Below are positions 51,669 to 62,592 of a stretch of DNA of 64,000 nt, one piece after another. The translations under genes and the position numbers were made by a program. Origin of the DNA: Nephromyces sp. MM_2019 (lineage: Eukaryota; Apicomplexa; Aconoidasida; Nephromycida); assembly GCA_015657535.1 (NCBI GenBank), contig JADHZB010002074.1, forward strand, positions 31,425-95,424, written 5' to 3'. Under the pieces are notes generated by a model. The model was given only the letters and a program-made list of their open reading frames with translations. It ran no database searches and was not told where the DNA came from. Position 1 is the stretch's first letter, and every line of letters begins with the position of its first letter.

Positions 51669-53071
51669 CAAGTGTGAATATATCTCAGATGGCACTACGG
51701 GATATTCAGCTATTATCTGAATTTTTGGCTGAAGGGTTAGTTATAGTCTGTACGTACTATTTTTTTTGCTGTCCATATTATCATGTATGGTGGCTGCATA
51801 TAGAACATATATTTCCGTCTTCTGTTAAAGGACTAAAAATAGATAAACCTGCATTCTTCTCGTCTTTTTCCTAAGTAGTGCACGTGCGATTACTGGCCGT
51901 GCTACTTGGCAGGCCGATCAACTTTAGCGATGATGCTTTCATCTGGGTCAGTAAATACGTATAAATAAACCTTGCTTATTTCTTTGCTACCAATTTTTGT
52001 TGTAACTGACCATACTGGCGGTTAATTTCGGTACCGCTATGAACATTGTTACGCGTTTTTCGTTCGTTCCTTTAACGATACTATATAACTACCTTTTCAG
52101 ATTTATTGAGTTTTTAAAATGCTTTATATTAGGGGGTAGGTGTTATTTTGCATTTCATTTTTTGATGGTCTGGGTGTAATATGACGCTGCACTTAGCTTT
52201 TTTAGACTGCAACCGTGATGTAGTACTCTTGCTAAAACTATTGTGGTGTCCCAATTTACTTACATTCTAATTTTAGCACATTGCCTACAAAGAAATTTTG
52301 GCACGAGTTTTTGCATCATTATTAGTTCTTTCCAATATGATAGCAATGATTTTAATAAAAGCTTTCTTTATTGATGTTGCTAAATCTAAAAATTAACCTA
52401 TTTATTTTCAGTGGCAAATCAGGTAAACGTAAAAACTGCTTCGTAAAATATCTAGAAGGTTCAAGATTTGAAAAGCCAAGTAGCCCATTAATGAGTTCAC
52501 AATCATGAAAATTCACTGTACGGATAATGAACATTGGTTGAAGAAGACAGGTTTATAGCTCCATATTTCTGAGAAAATCACACAGGATCCCGACGGAGAA
52601 TAGACAGCAATAAATTGCTTTCCCTGTCAATTTGGAATTTTGGTAAATAGATTATCTCGCTATAATTATTGCCTTTACCATCTTTTGAACTTTATTGTTT
52701 GCATTTTCATGAGAATGGATATAAATATATTTTTCAATATCATAGTTTTTACAATAGCACAAGTATAGTTGTAAATACATAGACCGAGCAGTATCAGGCT
52801 TTTGGATTTATAATGGGACTGGACTAACAAGAAATAATATGAAGAGGGGTAATAAGAATTTAGATACTTTTATTCACAGTAAGCGAAATCCTTAATATTT
52901 CTGATATATTCAAGCTGACTAATGCATTTAATTTAAACCTTTTCGTATGTAGCCTAAGTTTTAGAGGCATCTTAGTCAATGAATTGCAGAAGGCAATACG
53001 TATGGAATCAATGCGTTTTCTTTGCTATTTCATGTTCCTCCACAGATAGAGTATTAAACCTTAACCATTAA
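51669..53071 (+). CDS. Possible bS18-like organellar ribosomal protein, 5' end unresolved
   Basis: bS18 is a small-subunit ribosomal protein; an organellar copy would be nuclear-encoded. Candidate exons 51669-51735, 52412-52422, 52586-52642, 52792-52848, 52880-52999 and 53046-53071 join in phase to a TAA. ALRDIQLLSEFLAEGGKS resembles the family's Asp-x-x-Leu-Leu...Phe...Glu-x-Gly-Lys segment. GTGLTRNNMKRVSEIL resembles its Thr-Gly-Leu-x-Arg...Arg/Lys-rich helix. The spacing between them is larger than usual, so the 52586 exon may be wrong. The 11-base exon lies between strong sites (TTATTTTCAG and GTAAAC). No start codon was placed. Confidence 0.38.
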
Positions 53072-54694
53072 AAGCTAATTGAAGGAGTGTAGATGCAACT
53101 CCGTTGGAAACCACCTGCCCATCAAAATTATCGGGAGATTAAACTAAAATAGCTATATGTATGCTGGATCACTGTATTACTCCTTGGTTTATTCTAGCAC
53201 GGTTGCATCTTTTTCAGCTTTACTTCTTCTGCATGATTTTTAAGTTATCAATGTACCTAAGAAATAATTCACTTGATTGAGAATATCCTTTAAAACTACG
53301 TGCACTACTTAGTAACGTATTGATTGACTACCACACTCGCATATTTATTTATTTCGCTGTTCCAAAAACTTCTACAGGAGTTATAGCTAGTCTTATACTG
53401 AGCGTTTTCGGAGTGGTTAAGCTCATCTTCATTACTTTTTATGTATTTTTGATGCCTTTCAATCTAAAAAAAGTGAAAAACACTTCGACACTTTATTTCA
53501 GATAAAGGGTTTTTATATCAATTGTGTTCAAACTTGCAAAAACCTCGCCAGCAGCATGCTTATTTTGAGGCTAATAGTTTAAACGGAAGAATCTGGTCTC
53601 AATTTTTTTTTAATTTACCCTCTTGCACGTTTATTTTAATTCCTTTACAATTTGAAGGGAAAACTTCAACAGTATAATGAGGAAAATTAGCTTCTACCTC
53701 CGGCTATCAACATGGCAACAAGCAAGAACAGGACTTTGAATTGCATGGCTTGTTGCCATGTGAATAACATGCTAACTGCGTCTTCATCCTTTAGTTCAAA
53801 TTATATGTTAGCGCGATTAAGCCTTTATGCCGCAATCCACCATGTACTAATAATAAGAATTACCTTGTGTGCTATGCACACAGGAATAGGCGTTTCCACA
53901 TCATTGAAACTTGTGTGCTATATTATTTTGATACAGCAATAAGCGCTTTAGCAGCAAGCTGTTAATTTTTTCTCAAATTATATAGGCATAATTATCTAGT
54001 TAGCTATAGCAATAACTTTTTTAAGCACCCAAAAAATTACCTTATTAGATCTGAGAAAAACACCATTGGTGCTTCATCCATCAGTATAGTAATCACTTTG
54101 AGCGGCTAGCTATTTATATGACTACCTGGTGGTAGAATTTTTTCTTTAAAACTTGAATGAAGTAATTGTATGCTTTAATCCTCCAAGCAATGGAATCACT
54201 TTAGAAATACAAATTAGAGGAAATTAATTTGTGCGTATCAGGAAAATTTATCGCCTGAATTGTTTTGTATTGCTTCAAAATGCAACTCTTCCACTGCATA
54301 AGAAATATTTTCAATCTTAATTTACGTCAGAGGTAATGTTGGTAACATTTAATCTGCTAATAGCGAAATTTCAAGGCGCGCAAGTCGCAATTTTCTTGAA
54401 CTCATTCGACTTAAACAGCGGGAATTATGAGTTTCTGTCGCTGGAGTGGCTCTATATTAGCTCTATGACATCAGTCTAAATTTATAGTTTTCGGAACTTA
54501 AAACGCACATTCTAACGCCTTGAGCTCTATAAAAAATTTGTGCTATAAAGAGCTCAGCGTAATATCTCATGGTAGGTCAGCGACATAATTCTAAAGGGTA
54601 TCAATGCTGGATATTGGGAATGGACAGGTTCATTCCAAAAACTTCCAAAATACAATGAAACATACCAAATTTGACCTTATAATTTTTTTGCTTA
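53072..54694. other. No confident gene
   Basis: A frame ending at 53505 is rich in hydrophobic residues after a CTACAG acceptor near 53380 and might be a membrane-protein exon, but nothing joins it. The rest is AT-rich with no supported exon. Confidence 0.35.
53711..53760. repeat. Perfect 13-base inverted repeat with 24-base loop
   Basis: CATGGCAACAAGC at 53711-53723 is the exact reverse complement of 53748-53760. Its function is unknown. Confidence 0.9.
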
Positions 54695-55943
54695 TTATGC
54701 ATGGTAGAAAGAGCTTTTGCGAGTCTTTGGAATCTCCGCGATAGCATCACCCTGCTGCAGGCTAAAAGATAATGCCTTGCTCAATATCAATGTACTGAGA
54801 ACTTAACCTGTTCTTCCATGCTGGATTCTGTTGATTTTTCTGTATTTTTTCGTAATAGCACAGCCATGAACTTTAAAATTGCGCTTAGTATGGCATTAGC
54901 TTACGCTTCTCAGCTTTATGAATCTCTTTATCAGCCTTTTCAAGGACTGCATACCTCAACAACTAGGATTATTAGACTAAAAAAGGTTTAAAAAGCAGCT
55001 TTTAGTACCTTTTTTTACTGCCTTTTCCTGTTTATTAGTAGCCTCTATTGAGGGTTCACTTTTTTCCTCTTGATCTTTGAGGATGTACAAAAAAAATTTA
55101 CAGCCGAGATCTTTTTGCAAATTCAATAGAAGGTAAATGGACTCTAACCATTGGGGTTATTCTTAGGACCCAGTTTTTCATCACTTTTAGTGCCCTCTAA
55201 AACTTGAAAGCTATGAATATCACTTTTTTCGGGTTTTTCAATTATCTGGGGTTCTTTTTTGGAGGCTTTAATCCCTAAGAAAGTCATATGATGGCAGAAT
55301 TTTCGCAAACTTTTATGTACTGGAAAATGTTACCTTTTTGGTATCCCTCCTGAGATGCTTCAGCGTCTTCCATAATGTTGTCTTGCTGAAGTTTGTATAA
55401 TCCACGCTATATGTTTTTTAAGAAAGCAGTAAAGATTAAAGATTTACCAATTGACGCTGCTCATGCGCATCGATAGCATCCTTCAGCGTTAGAAGACAGT
55501 AAATGTTTTTGTTTTTGCTTCGCTTTAAGTTATCAGCGCTGTCTTCTTACGTAAATTTCGTCCGAGTTTGAGGATAAATCTGTATCATTCACTTGAGAGA
55601 GCACCTATAAAAAATAAAACTCTAAAGTCACTGCACAGCGACGGAGAGAGGTGAGAAGCACCACCTCAAAAAATAGCGGTGCTAATTATTTTTTAACCTT
55701 TGGGGCTAGTTTTGTGACAGGCATAATAGGAACCGAAGACCTGTTTTGACTGGAGGTTTTAACATTTATCATGACATCTTTTTTCAAACTCTCAATATCT
55801 CGAGGAATCTCCGAATAGGATTCTAAAAATGACGCTTTTCTGCTGCTAAAGTCCCTTAATGAGGAAACCACACAATGCTGCAATAGTATCAATGCCGTGA
55901 CGCTAGCAACAAGGCACATCCTTTGGATACGAATACGCTCCAT
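54695..55943 (-). CDS. Secreted, Lys/Glu-rich protein encoded by nine small exons
   Basis: Exons in transcript order: 55943-55698, 55604-55551, 55480-55448, 55385-55334, 55274-55149, 55074-55009, 54946-54905, 54839-54808, 54754-54695. All phases agree and give 236 residues ending at TAA. The introns are 50-95 bases with clear pyrimidine-AG acceptors. Exon 1 encodes a signal peptide: a basic N-terminus (MERIRIQRM), a hydrophobic core (CLVASVTALILLQHCVV) and a polar region. The rest is hydrophilic, rich in Lys, Glu, Ser and Gln, with no Cys and no membrane span, and probably disordered. I recognise no family. Secretion is inferred from the signal peptide. The gene points away from the + strand gene whose first visible exon is at 56684. 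Confidence 0.74.
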
Positions 55944-56683
55944 TGTAATTTATTTTGCTAGAAAGCGAAGAACCCTTGTAAAAGTTAAAAAAACGGAATG
56001 ATAAATTTCTTAAAAATCATACTTCGATTATGCGGTCATCCACTGAATGCATTCAGTTCCATGTGGCTGCAAATGAATAAACTTCGTTTGCCAGTGTACT
56101 TACAGGCTGAAAACATTGCTTAATCGGTGAGAAGCGAATCATAAGTCTTATATCGCATCTCCATAATTACGTTATACGGGGAGTGAGCGAATTCTTTCGC
56201 GCGACTGGTCAGGAGAATCTTAGGTGAACGTAATGTAGTGCATCACGCTCACTCTAAACGTAGGCAAAAGTTGAAAAAAACAAAAAAGTTATCACTTTAA
56301 AGCTTGTTAGGTGCTTTTTTACCAAAGGCTTAATTAGCGAACTCATGGAGAAAAGCACGTGTCATTGGTCCCACTTGATAATGCTCCTTACACACAAGCT
56401 ACTGTGAATGCTATCTCCTTCATGGTGGAATTAGCGTGTGGATGACCAAATGTATTCTAGTGTCAGCAGTAGTACCTTTCTTAGCTTTATTGAGTTAATT
56501 TTTTTCATCGCAAGATTGCTTCGTAAAAAAGGTACTTAAGAGTGCTCATGGGCGCCAGAAGCATCCCAGAGCTTTATCCTAATAACTGGCTTGAACGATA
56601 ATGGCCTAGAAGCCATATAAGTATTGGGTCTGATACCTTAGACGAATTTTAACTTCTCACTGCTTCCAACATTTTTGCGCTAG
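55944..56683. other. Region between divergent genes
   Basis: It probably holds the promoters of the minus-strand secreted-protein gene and of the + strand gene that follows. Candidate first exons for the latter are ATG 56345 and ATG 56423, each followed by a weak GTGTNN donor in the right phase. I cannot choose between them. Confidence 0.35.
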
Positions 56684-57317
56684 GGGTTTTGTGCTTTGCG
56701 GAAAACAATTCCAAAATAAAAGGCCACAAATTTCTATCTTTGGGATTTCAAACAGAAGCAAGGCAAATGTTCTCTATCTTGCGAAATCCTACTGGTATGC
56801 GTATGTTAGTAAATGGAAAAATTAGATATCGGATGTAAACTATAAGCAAAGTATAGAAGGTGATTTATCGCATACGTTTAGCTGTTGTGCCTGTTCAAGT
56901 CTGTCGAAAAAATTCCCATTTATTTTTAAAATAGGTTCAGTATTTAATATTTCAGTGGCCAAAAATGTCATGTTGCTAAGCCAAGTAGCTGGAAAATAGC
57001 CGCGCAAAGAAAAAAGGGCGTTGCTCGTACATGTAACTGTGCCAAAATGCTGCTAGGGAACAGTTACGTTCAAAAAACAAAAAACATTATTCAAACTGCT
57101 CAGCCAGCAGATACTGTGAAAGATTTTGAAGTTAAAGGTAAGCATAGCCTTTATTTTTTTTTTAAGTTGACTAGTTTATGGCTATAGAAACAATATCCCT
57201 TAAAGGAAAAAGTTGCGCCGAGAGGAAAAGCACCCCAATAACACTAGTTTAAACGCAGGGGCGCAGTGGCACAGTGTATGCTTAAGCTCTGCTGGAAGAT
57301 GTCTCAGCTTATCATGA
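56684..57317 (+). CDS. Unrecognised Cys/Lys-rich small protein, first exon unresolved
   Basis: Exons 56684-56794, 56956-57137 and 57259-57317 join in phase to a TGA and give 116 residues. Two Cys pairs (YCGQKCH and TCNCAK) flank a basic stretch (AAQRKKGV), which could bind zinc or nucleic acid; that is inference from composition. A further Cys lies near the start (LCGKQF). The splice sites of the first two exons are strong: a long pyrimidine tract before 56684, TTTCAG before 56956, and GTAAGC after 57137. The final exon is less certain. No start codon was fixed. Confidence 0.5.
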
Positions 57318-58090
57318 TATTAGCACACGCCTACCGCCGAGCGCAACGTAGTACTCGTATGCATTGGGTGAAAGAGTCACATATGACCAACATACACCTA
57401 AACTTAGCACCACTGCAGACACTATATTGTGAAAACTGACGCTTAATGCTACCGTTGCTTTCTGTAGCATACGGTGCCCCATTTTTAGTGATTTCCCTTC
57501 TTGTTATGCTATTGTAGATAAAAACTCGGCATGCACTTTCACATGGATATTTTAGGATCAAGAGCGCATCTGCGTAATTAGGCAGCTCGCATCGCCTGCT
57601 TGTAGCTGATGCTGTTACATGTGCTATCTCTAGTGGTACCATTATATGGCTGGAGAGTTGCTGTGTGGGAAAGAAACTTGAAATCTACGTACCAGGCAAA
57701 GTATGGTATTTTGAAGATTGCTTTCTCATTGTGCCGCTAACACTTAAATTAATGCATGCTAAGTCTATGACGGTACCTCGTTGCGCAGTAGCTGCTGAAC
57801 TGTGTAAAAACTTAGGCTGGTAAGCCATATGAGGTGACAAGGGTAATAATTCATTTTTTAAGAGCATAGCACCTTATATCCACGACAATGGCGCAAACTA
57901 TAAAGGCGCTCTTCCGATATACTAGAGGTAGAGTTGCATAATTCCATCTCTCTTGGAACTATCATACCAACGGCAGCGTATTTAACAAGAATCATGCCCC
58001 CCCCTCATAAAGGCGTCAAGGTTTCCTAAACAATGTCCATGCGCATCCCAAATTCTATTTAATCACACTTTTACCTATACCAAAGCATTT
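57318..58090. other. No gene seen
   Basis: Overlapping short ORFs on both strands (57331-57642 -, 57685-57867 -) show no domain, no splice support and no start with good context. Confidence 0.35.
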
Positions 58091-58545
58091 TCACTGCGTA
58101 GTTGCCATTATCTGCCTTTTTAATAGATCCATACAATTTTCAGCCCATAAATCCATTTGTGTCAAACACAGTGTTGTTTGTTCTCTTAGTTGAAGTTTGC
58201 TAAGCCCACAGACTTGCCATGCAATGCGTCCAGGGGAGCCTGGAGTACTGTCTGGTTCATCTTTTTTTCGGAGGGGAGTTTTACGACCTTCCTGTTGTAT
58301 GCACAACCGCGAAGGCACCACCTCCCTAAAATACCTAAGATAATAGGAACTAGCACGAAAGCTGTATTAAAAAACGAAAATGCTAAAATGTGAGACTAGA
58401 AAACCTTATGAACAACTGAGTTGACTCAGCAGTATGCGGCTTATTAAGGAATATTTTAACATACGGTTCCAGCCGCTCAACATTCTTTCTTTTGTGCGAA
58501 AGGTTTACTTTCTGCCATTCTCCACGATATTTTAACTCAAAGCAG
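58091..58545 (-). CDS. Possible two-exon 3' part of a minus-strand gene
   Basis: Exons 58545-58405 and 58325-58091 join in phase to about 124 residues ending in TGA. The first is basic (SHKRKNVERLEPYVKIF). The second contains GSPGRIAWQVCGLSKLQLRE and ends QIMATTQ. The intron is T-rich with acceptor GTATTTTAG; its donor is weak. Any upstream exon would lie opposite the + strand ORF that starts at 58590, so either the genes overlap or this chain is wrong. I recognise no domain. Confidence 0.33.
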
Positions 58546-58589
58546 CTTAAATTGAGAACTCAAAGATAACACACAAGTGACCTCGTAAG

Positions 58590-60158
58590 ATGGCTCAGCT
58601 CTCAAAGTCTACTTTTGCCGATAGGCTAGGGGCATTAAGCGCTACTTTATTTTCTTTTTTCCACCCTAAGGGAAAAATTAAGTCTAGTGAAAGTGTAGAA
58701 TCTCTAGCTCAGGACATTCCCAGTACAGACATTGTGAACGATACTAAAGCTGTTCATACATATGAAGCTTCTCCACAGCTAATATCCGGTAAATTTCACA
58801 AGGCTCAGGAAATGGGATACGATATAAGAGTGAGCAAAAATTGCCGTAAAAAGTATACATCAGGCTCGCCGGGCGAGAAGAATTCGTCCAACAGCCAAAG
58901 TATCGCACCTAACAAGCACAATATTCAAATAAAAGATGTCCCCTTTATAAATGAGCCTGAGGTGCTAAAGAAAATATGGAGTGATGCAATCGCGAGAACA
59001 CCCTTAAAAGATGCGCAGAAAGGTATTCATAATAGATTCATAAGGTATGCTTTAACCAGTGACAATCCCAGATATTTACTCAGCACCGCCTCAGCCCGAC
59101 CAGTTTCCATGCATGGCACAGCTATTCCGAGGCCAGCATTCGAACCCGAACGGAAATGTGCTAAAAATTATACGAAATCTGCAATGTCAGTACGCAAGCA
59201 TATTACAAAGGACCACAGCGCTCAAAATAATGCTAATGTTACCATGAAGGCAGAAAGTTTGACGTCAGGACAGCAGCTTTCACATGCTCTTCCTTTTAGG
59301 CTACAAGCAGCAAGTGAACGCCCAGATATGCGGGAAACTTCAGATGAATTAGTATGTGGACCCAAGTTACCGTGCGACAAAGCTAATCGTATGCATTATG
59401 AGCAGCAAGTAAAAAGGCTATGGTTCTATCTTACCTTAACTACGCTGGAGAGGCTCCTAGGTGACATGTTAATCCGCAAAAGGTTAACAAACCTGAAAGG
59501 AAGTTTGAAAAACCAAGGAGTGAATGAATGTTCCCCACAAGCTGCACGTGGAGAGAGCAAATTACCTGAGATCTATGTGACAGAACCATTGAAATGTGAA
59601 GATAGTCAAGCATCCAAAAGATGTGGAAAGGAACCCGTTGCTCAGTTATTTAACGGAAATTCCTGTAGGACTGACCATGCCTATGTGCACGAGCTATTAC
59701 ATTTATTGGGAAGCACTATATCTTTAATGAAACATCAGGAAATAATATTGACACAGAAGGTTGCTGGGCCTCCTGTCGCAGCTGATTCTTTACGCAATGT
59801 TACAGCTTCTAAATGCACTGAAAATGAAAGGACTAGCGAATTATCGGTCTGCACAAATGATCTCCAAGGTGCAGACGATGCAGTGAGTGGACGTGCAACT
59901 GGAGTTTCACTGTATCAGCCAGCCTATCGCACGCAATTCTCGTCAGGTTCTGGTTTGGATGATTCAATGCCATGGGAAGAAAGTATGGCAGCGCCTCCTA
60001 AGGTGGATTCGTGTGTGCCATGGATACACTGTAGTCCGAAGCCTGTTGCTTCGTCTGTTGCTGTCTTCGTCACTGCTCCGCGGGAACTAGGCACGAAGTC
60101 AAAGTATCTAACAAGGCATCCAATCTTTAAGTCGTTTAACATGGCTGATTACTTATAA
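58590..60158 (+). CDS. Single-exon hypothetical protein, 522 residues
   Basis: This is the longest uninterrupted frame on its strand near here, from an ATG with A at -3 and G at +4 to TAA. The N-terminal about 30 residues (ADRLGALSATLFSFFHPKGK) are amphipathic or hydrophobic. The protein is otherwise hydrophilic, Ser/Lys/Ala-rich, with scattered Cys and one helical, charged part around residues 270-310 (QVKRLWFYLTLTTLERLL). I recognise no family. It lacks introns, unlike its neighbours, so a retroposed origin or a long single exon are both possible. The start of a minus-strand gene may overlap its 5' end. Confidence 0.68.
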   Translation: MAQLSKSTFADRLGALSATLFSFFHPKGKIKSSESVESLAQDIPSTDIVNDTKAVHTYEASPQLISGKFHKAQEMGYDIRVSKNCRKKYTSGSPGEKNSSNSQSIAPNKHNIQIKDVPFINEPEVLKKIWSDAIARTPLKDAQKGIHNRFIRYALTSDNPRYLLSTASARPVSMHGTAIPRPAFEPERKCAKNYTKSAMSVRKHITKDHSAQNNANVTMKAESLTSGQQLSHALPFRLQAASERPDMRETSDELVCGPKLPCDKANRMHYEQQVKRLWFYLTLTTLERLLGDMLIRKRLTNLKGSLKNQGVNECSPQAARGESKLPEIYVTEPLKCEDSQASKRCGKEPVAQLFNGNSCRTDHAYVHELLHLLGSTISLMKHQEIILTQKVAGPPVAADSLRNVTASKCTENERTSELSVCTNDLQGADDAVSGRATGVSLYQPAYRTQFSSGSGLDDSMPWEESMAAPPKVDSCVPWIHCSPKPVASSVAVFVTAPRELGTKSKYLTRHPIFKSFNMADYL

Positions 60159-60815
60159 CCACAAATTAAACATGCATAGCACGCTAGTTAATTTTAATGG
60201 GATCCTTTCCTGCATATTATCGTTCTTCTAACCACTGTTTGATACCTCTATGTACTCTATTCCCCTGAGGTTGGGCAGAATTTTTAGGGTAGTTATAGGT
60301 CCCAAGGCAGATATAATCCAACGCCTCACCACGTCCTGTTCCAGTAAAAAACTGAACAGCTTAACGGCTTGTTGCAAAAAATGTATATGAGAATTTATTA
60401 CCGCCACATAGGAAGTTGCTTGAAGCCATACACTTTATTGCATAAAGGGAATGCATATCATCTCATAAAAGGGCTGAAGGTTGAGCACATGTATACATCT
60501 ACCATTTTACTCCCTCAGTGTGCAACTAAAATTAATAAGGCCCTTATAGAAAAACCACGTATCAGATTCTCATACTGGCGCTAATTCTCTTATTTTTCTT
60601 TAAAGCTGCATCCCTTTTTCGCGATCTGCACAGGTGTTACGAAAAATGGCAGATGCACAAGTTCGTACATAGCGTGATGTGGAATCCCCACAATTTTTTG
60701 AGCAAGATACAGAATTTGTACAATTCAAAAAATTAGTAGCCCACACATCCGCATACCCATGCTTGCAAATCCGGGTCTTCTTTGTTTTGCTTTAATTTAT
60801 TTTTGACTTCTATAG
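60159..60815. other. Possible first exon of the next gene, unresolved
   Basis: A frame ending at 60584 (GNAYHLIKGLKVEHMY region) may include an exon from an acceptor at about 60413 to a GTATCA donor near 60562, which would join in phase to the exon at 60816. Nothing else is seen. Confidence 0.3.
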
Positions 60816-62384
60816 CTGATGGCTTGGTTATTTGGCCCTATGACTTTTTTACAGATGAATCCCAGCAAAAATTAACGCTCGAGGTTTCTTTTCAACACTC
60901 ACTAGCTAAATTTGAATTCGTAACAATATGTATAGTATCTATGAAGCTAGGAGCTATGATTGGTTAAACTTCAGATGTGCAAGTACTCGTAAAAACATTC
61001 CCGAGTATTTAAACCGTCATGCGATAAACTAGGCTATCACAAACGAAGGGTGCTTTTCATTTGTATCAGTGTATTGTGTCTTGTAGCTTCAAGCTAGTAA
61101 CCTTGAAGTAGGTTCGAAAGCTTTTGCACGGGCGGAGAAGCAAAATTATTTCTCAAGAAAAAGGAGCACGGGTACCTCAGCAAAATTTCAACTTTCAAAC
61201 TATTTCTATTTGCCAGAAGATGATGTACAAAAAGCATGATCTATGGCAACTGCATGCAAGAGGTGAAGCATATCATTTGCGGACTTCCTCTTTTTCTTCG
61301 GCTTACTCAAGCCCCAAATAATATGTGGGATGCAGTTTAGCGTCTTAAATTTTGCAGCACCTAAATAATATATCATGCCATGGTCAAATCGATGAGTAAG
61401 AAGAAATGCGTTACTTCGATAATCATACTTTTCATTGAGTTTTTGATGCAATTTGTAGGTTTATATGCAAGCAAATTTGAAACCCCAGACGCTCTGCAGT
61501 ATTTCCTGCCATGCAGTACCTAAAATCTGCCATGCCCATATTGAAGTTTGAAGGTGGAACTCCAGCACTCACAAATTTCCATGATATATACGTAGCACAT
61601 CATATGGGGCTTTCATTAATGCCCCATTGTGGGCCGGTTGAGGAGCGCTTCCATGCCATGCCTTCGCATTGATGTGCGCTTCTCGCGCTTGAACATTGCA
61701 TTGGAGTGCTTACTGTGGACTATGTGAATTTACCTAGAAGAAATCAGGTTAATCGTGTGGATGTATAATCCTTGCTATTTTTTTTGACTTTACAAGTTGC
61801 CTAGTGTTGCTTTCATGCCAGATTTATATTTATCCATCGACTCGAAACTTAGTTTGATCTAAGAAGCTTACAGGGCGAACCTTCTCAACGTGCTGCATCA
61901 AGTAATAGGTAGGACTACTCATTTAGGTGATATGCACAAGAATTACTTCAATTTACAAAGTGCCGCTACTAGTTATTGGTTCGAATACTCCGAGTACGAA
62001 GCTTCAAAAATTGAGGTAAATATGAATAGTGAAAAATTTGAGTGCCACTTTGCAGCCACTACTCGAACAGAAGAGAGTGCATAGATCGACTGCAGGCATA
62101 CCAAGTTTCTCATGTGACTTCAGGTCGACAGGGCTTGTGGTTGACTGCAAAAGCCTCTTTCAACTGCCAGCAAGTGCTATTCGCTCATATCGTTGCCCTT
62201 CTTGAAACACGATGTCGCTCGTACTCTCTTCGAGTTCTTGGGGCTAGCCTAAAACAAAGTACTGTAAAACTTTGTCATGCAGGAGATGGAAGGTAACATA
62301 ATGTTATCTCGGTGATAAGTTTGAGCCCATCGCTGCTTTATATCTAGGTGTAGCAAATACCAAGCGAACAAGCCTACCGAATGA
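60816..62384 (+). CDS. Unrecognised microexon gene, 5' end unresolved
   Basis: Eight exons join in phase: 60816-60919, 61087-61107, 61217-61262, 61459-61515, 61566-61591, 61874-61908, 62056-62292, 62348-62384. They give 186 residues up to a TGA. Notable peptides are GLVIWPYDFFTDESQQKL in the first exon and WLTAKASFNCQQVLFAHIV in the largest. Exons of 21 and 26 bases and introns down to about 50 bases make this invisible to simple ORF finding. The best-supported exons are 60816-60919, 61217-61262 and 62056-62292. The short intron 61516-61565 is the weakest join. I recognise no family. The gene ends 158 bases before the assembly gap. Confidence 0.55.
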
Positions 62385-62542
62385 AAATACCATATGAATG
62401 AAGCTCAGATGCCTTTCAGGGGAAACCTTATGACTCCTTTTTCGATATCAAATTCTTTGATTGTATGGAGTAAACACACATCTGGAAATAAATTTACCCA
62501 CATCCACCCAATTCTGATGATACACGCTTTAAGCAGTGGGAC

Positions 62543-62592
62543 NNNNNNNNNNNNNNNNNNNNNNNNNNNNNNNNNNNNNNNNNNNNNNNNNN
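62543..62592. other. Assembly gap (50 N)
   Basis: Exactly 50 N bases. The ORF drawn across them is an artefact. The true gap size may differ. Confidence 0.99.

Noticed and set aside
57331..57642. 103-codon minus-strand ORF
   Set aside because: It starts from a non-ATG codon, shows no domain and has no splice support.
61971..61990. GGTTCGAATAC resembling a tRNA T-loop
   Set aside because: No matching stems, anticodon arm or acceptor stem around it. I found no tRNA or rRNA by eye anywhere in the window.
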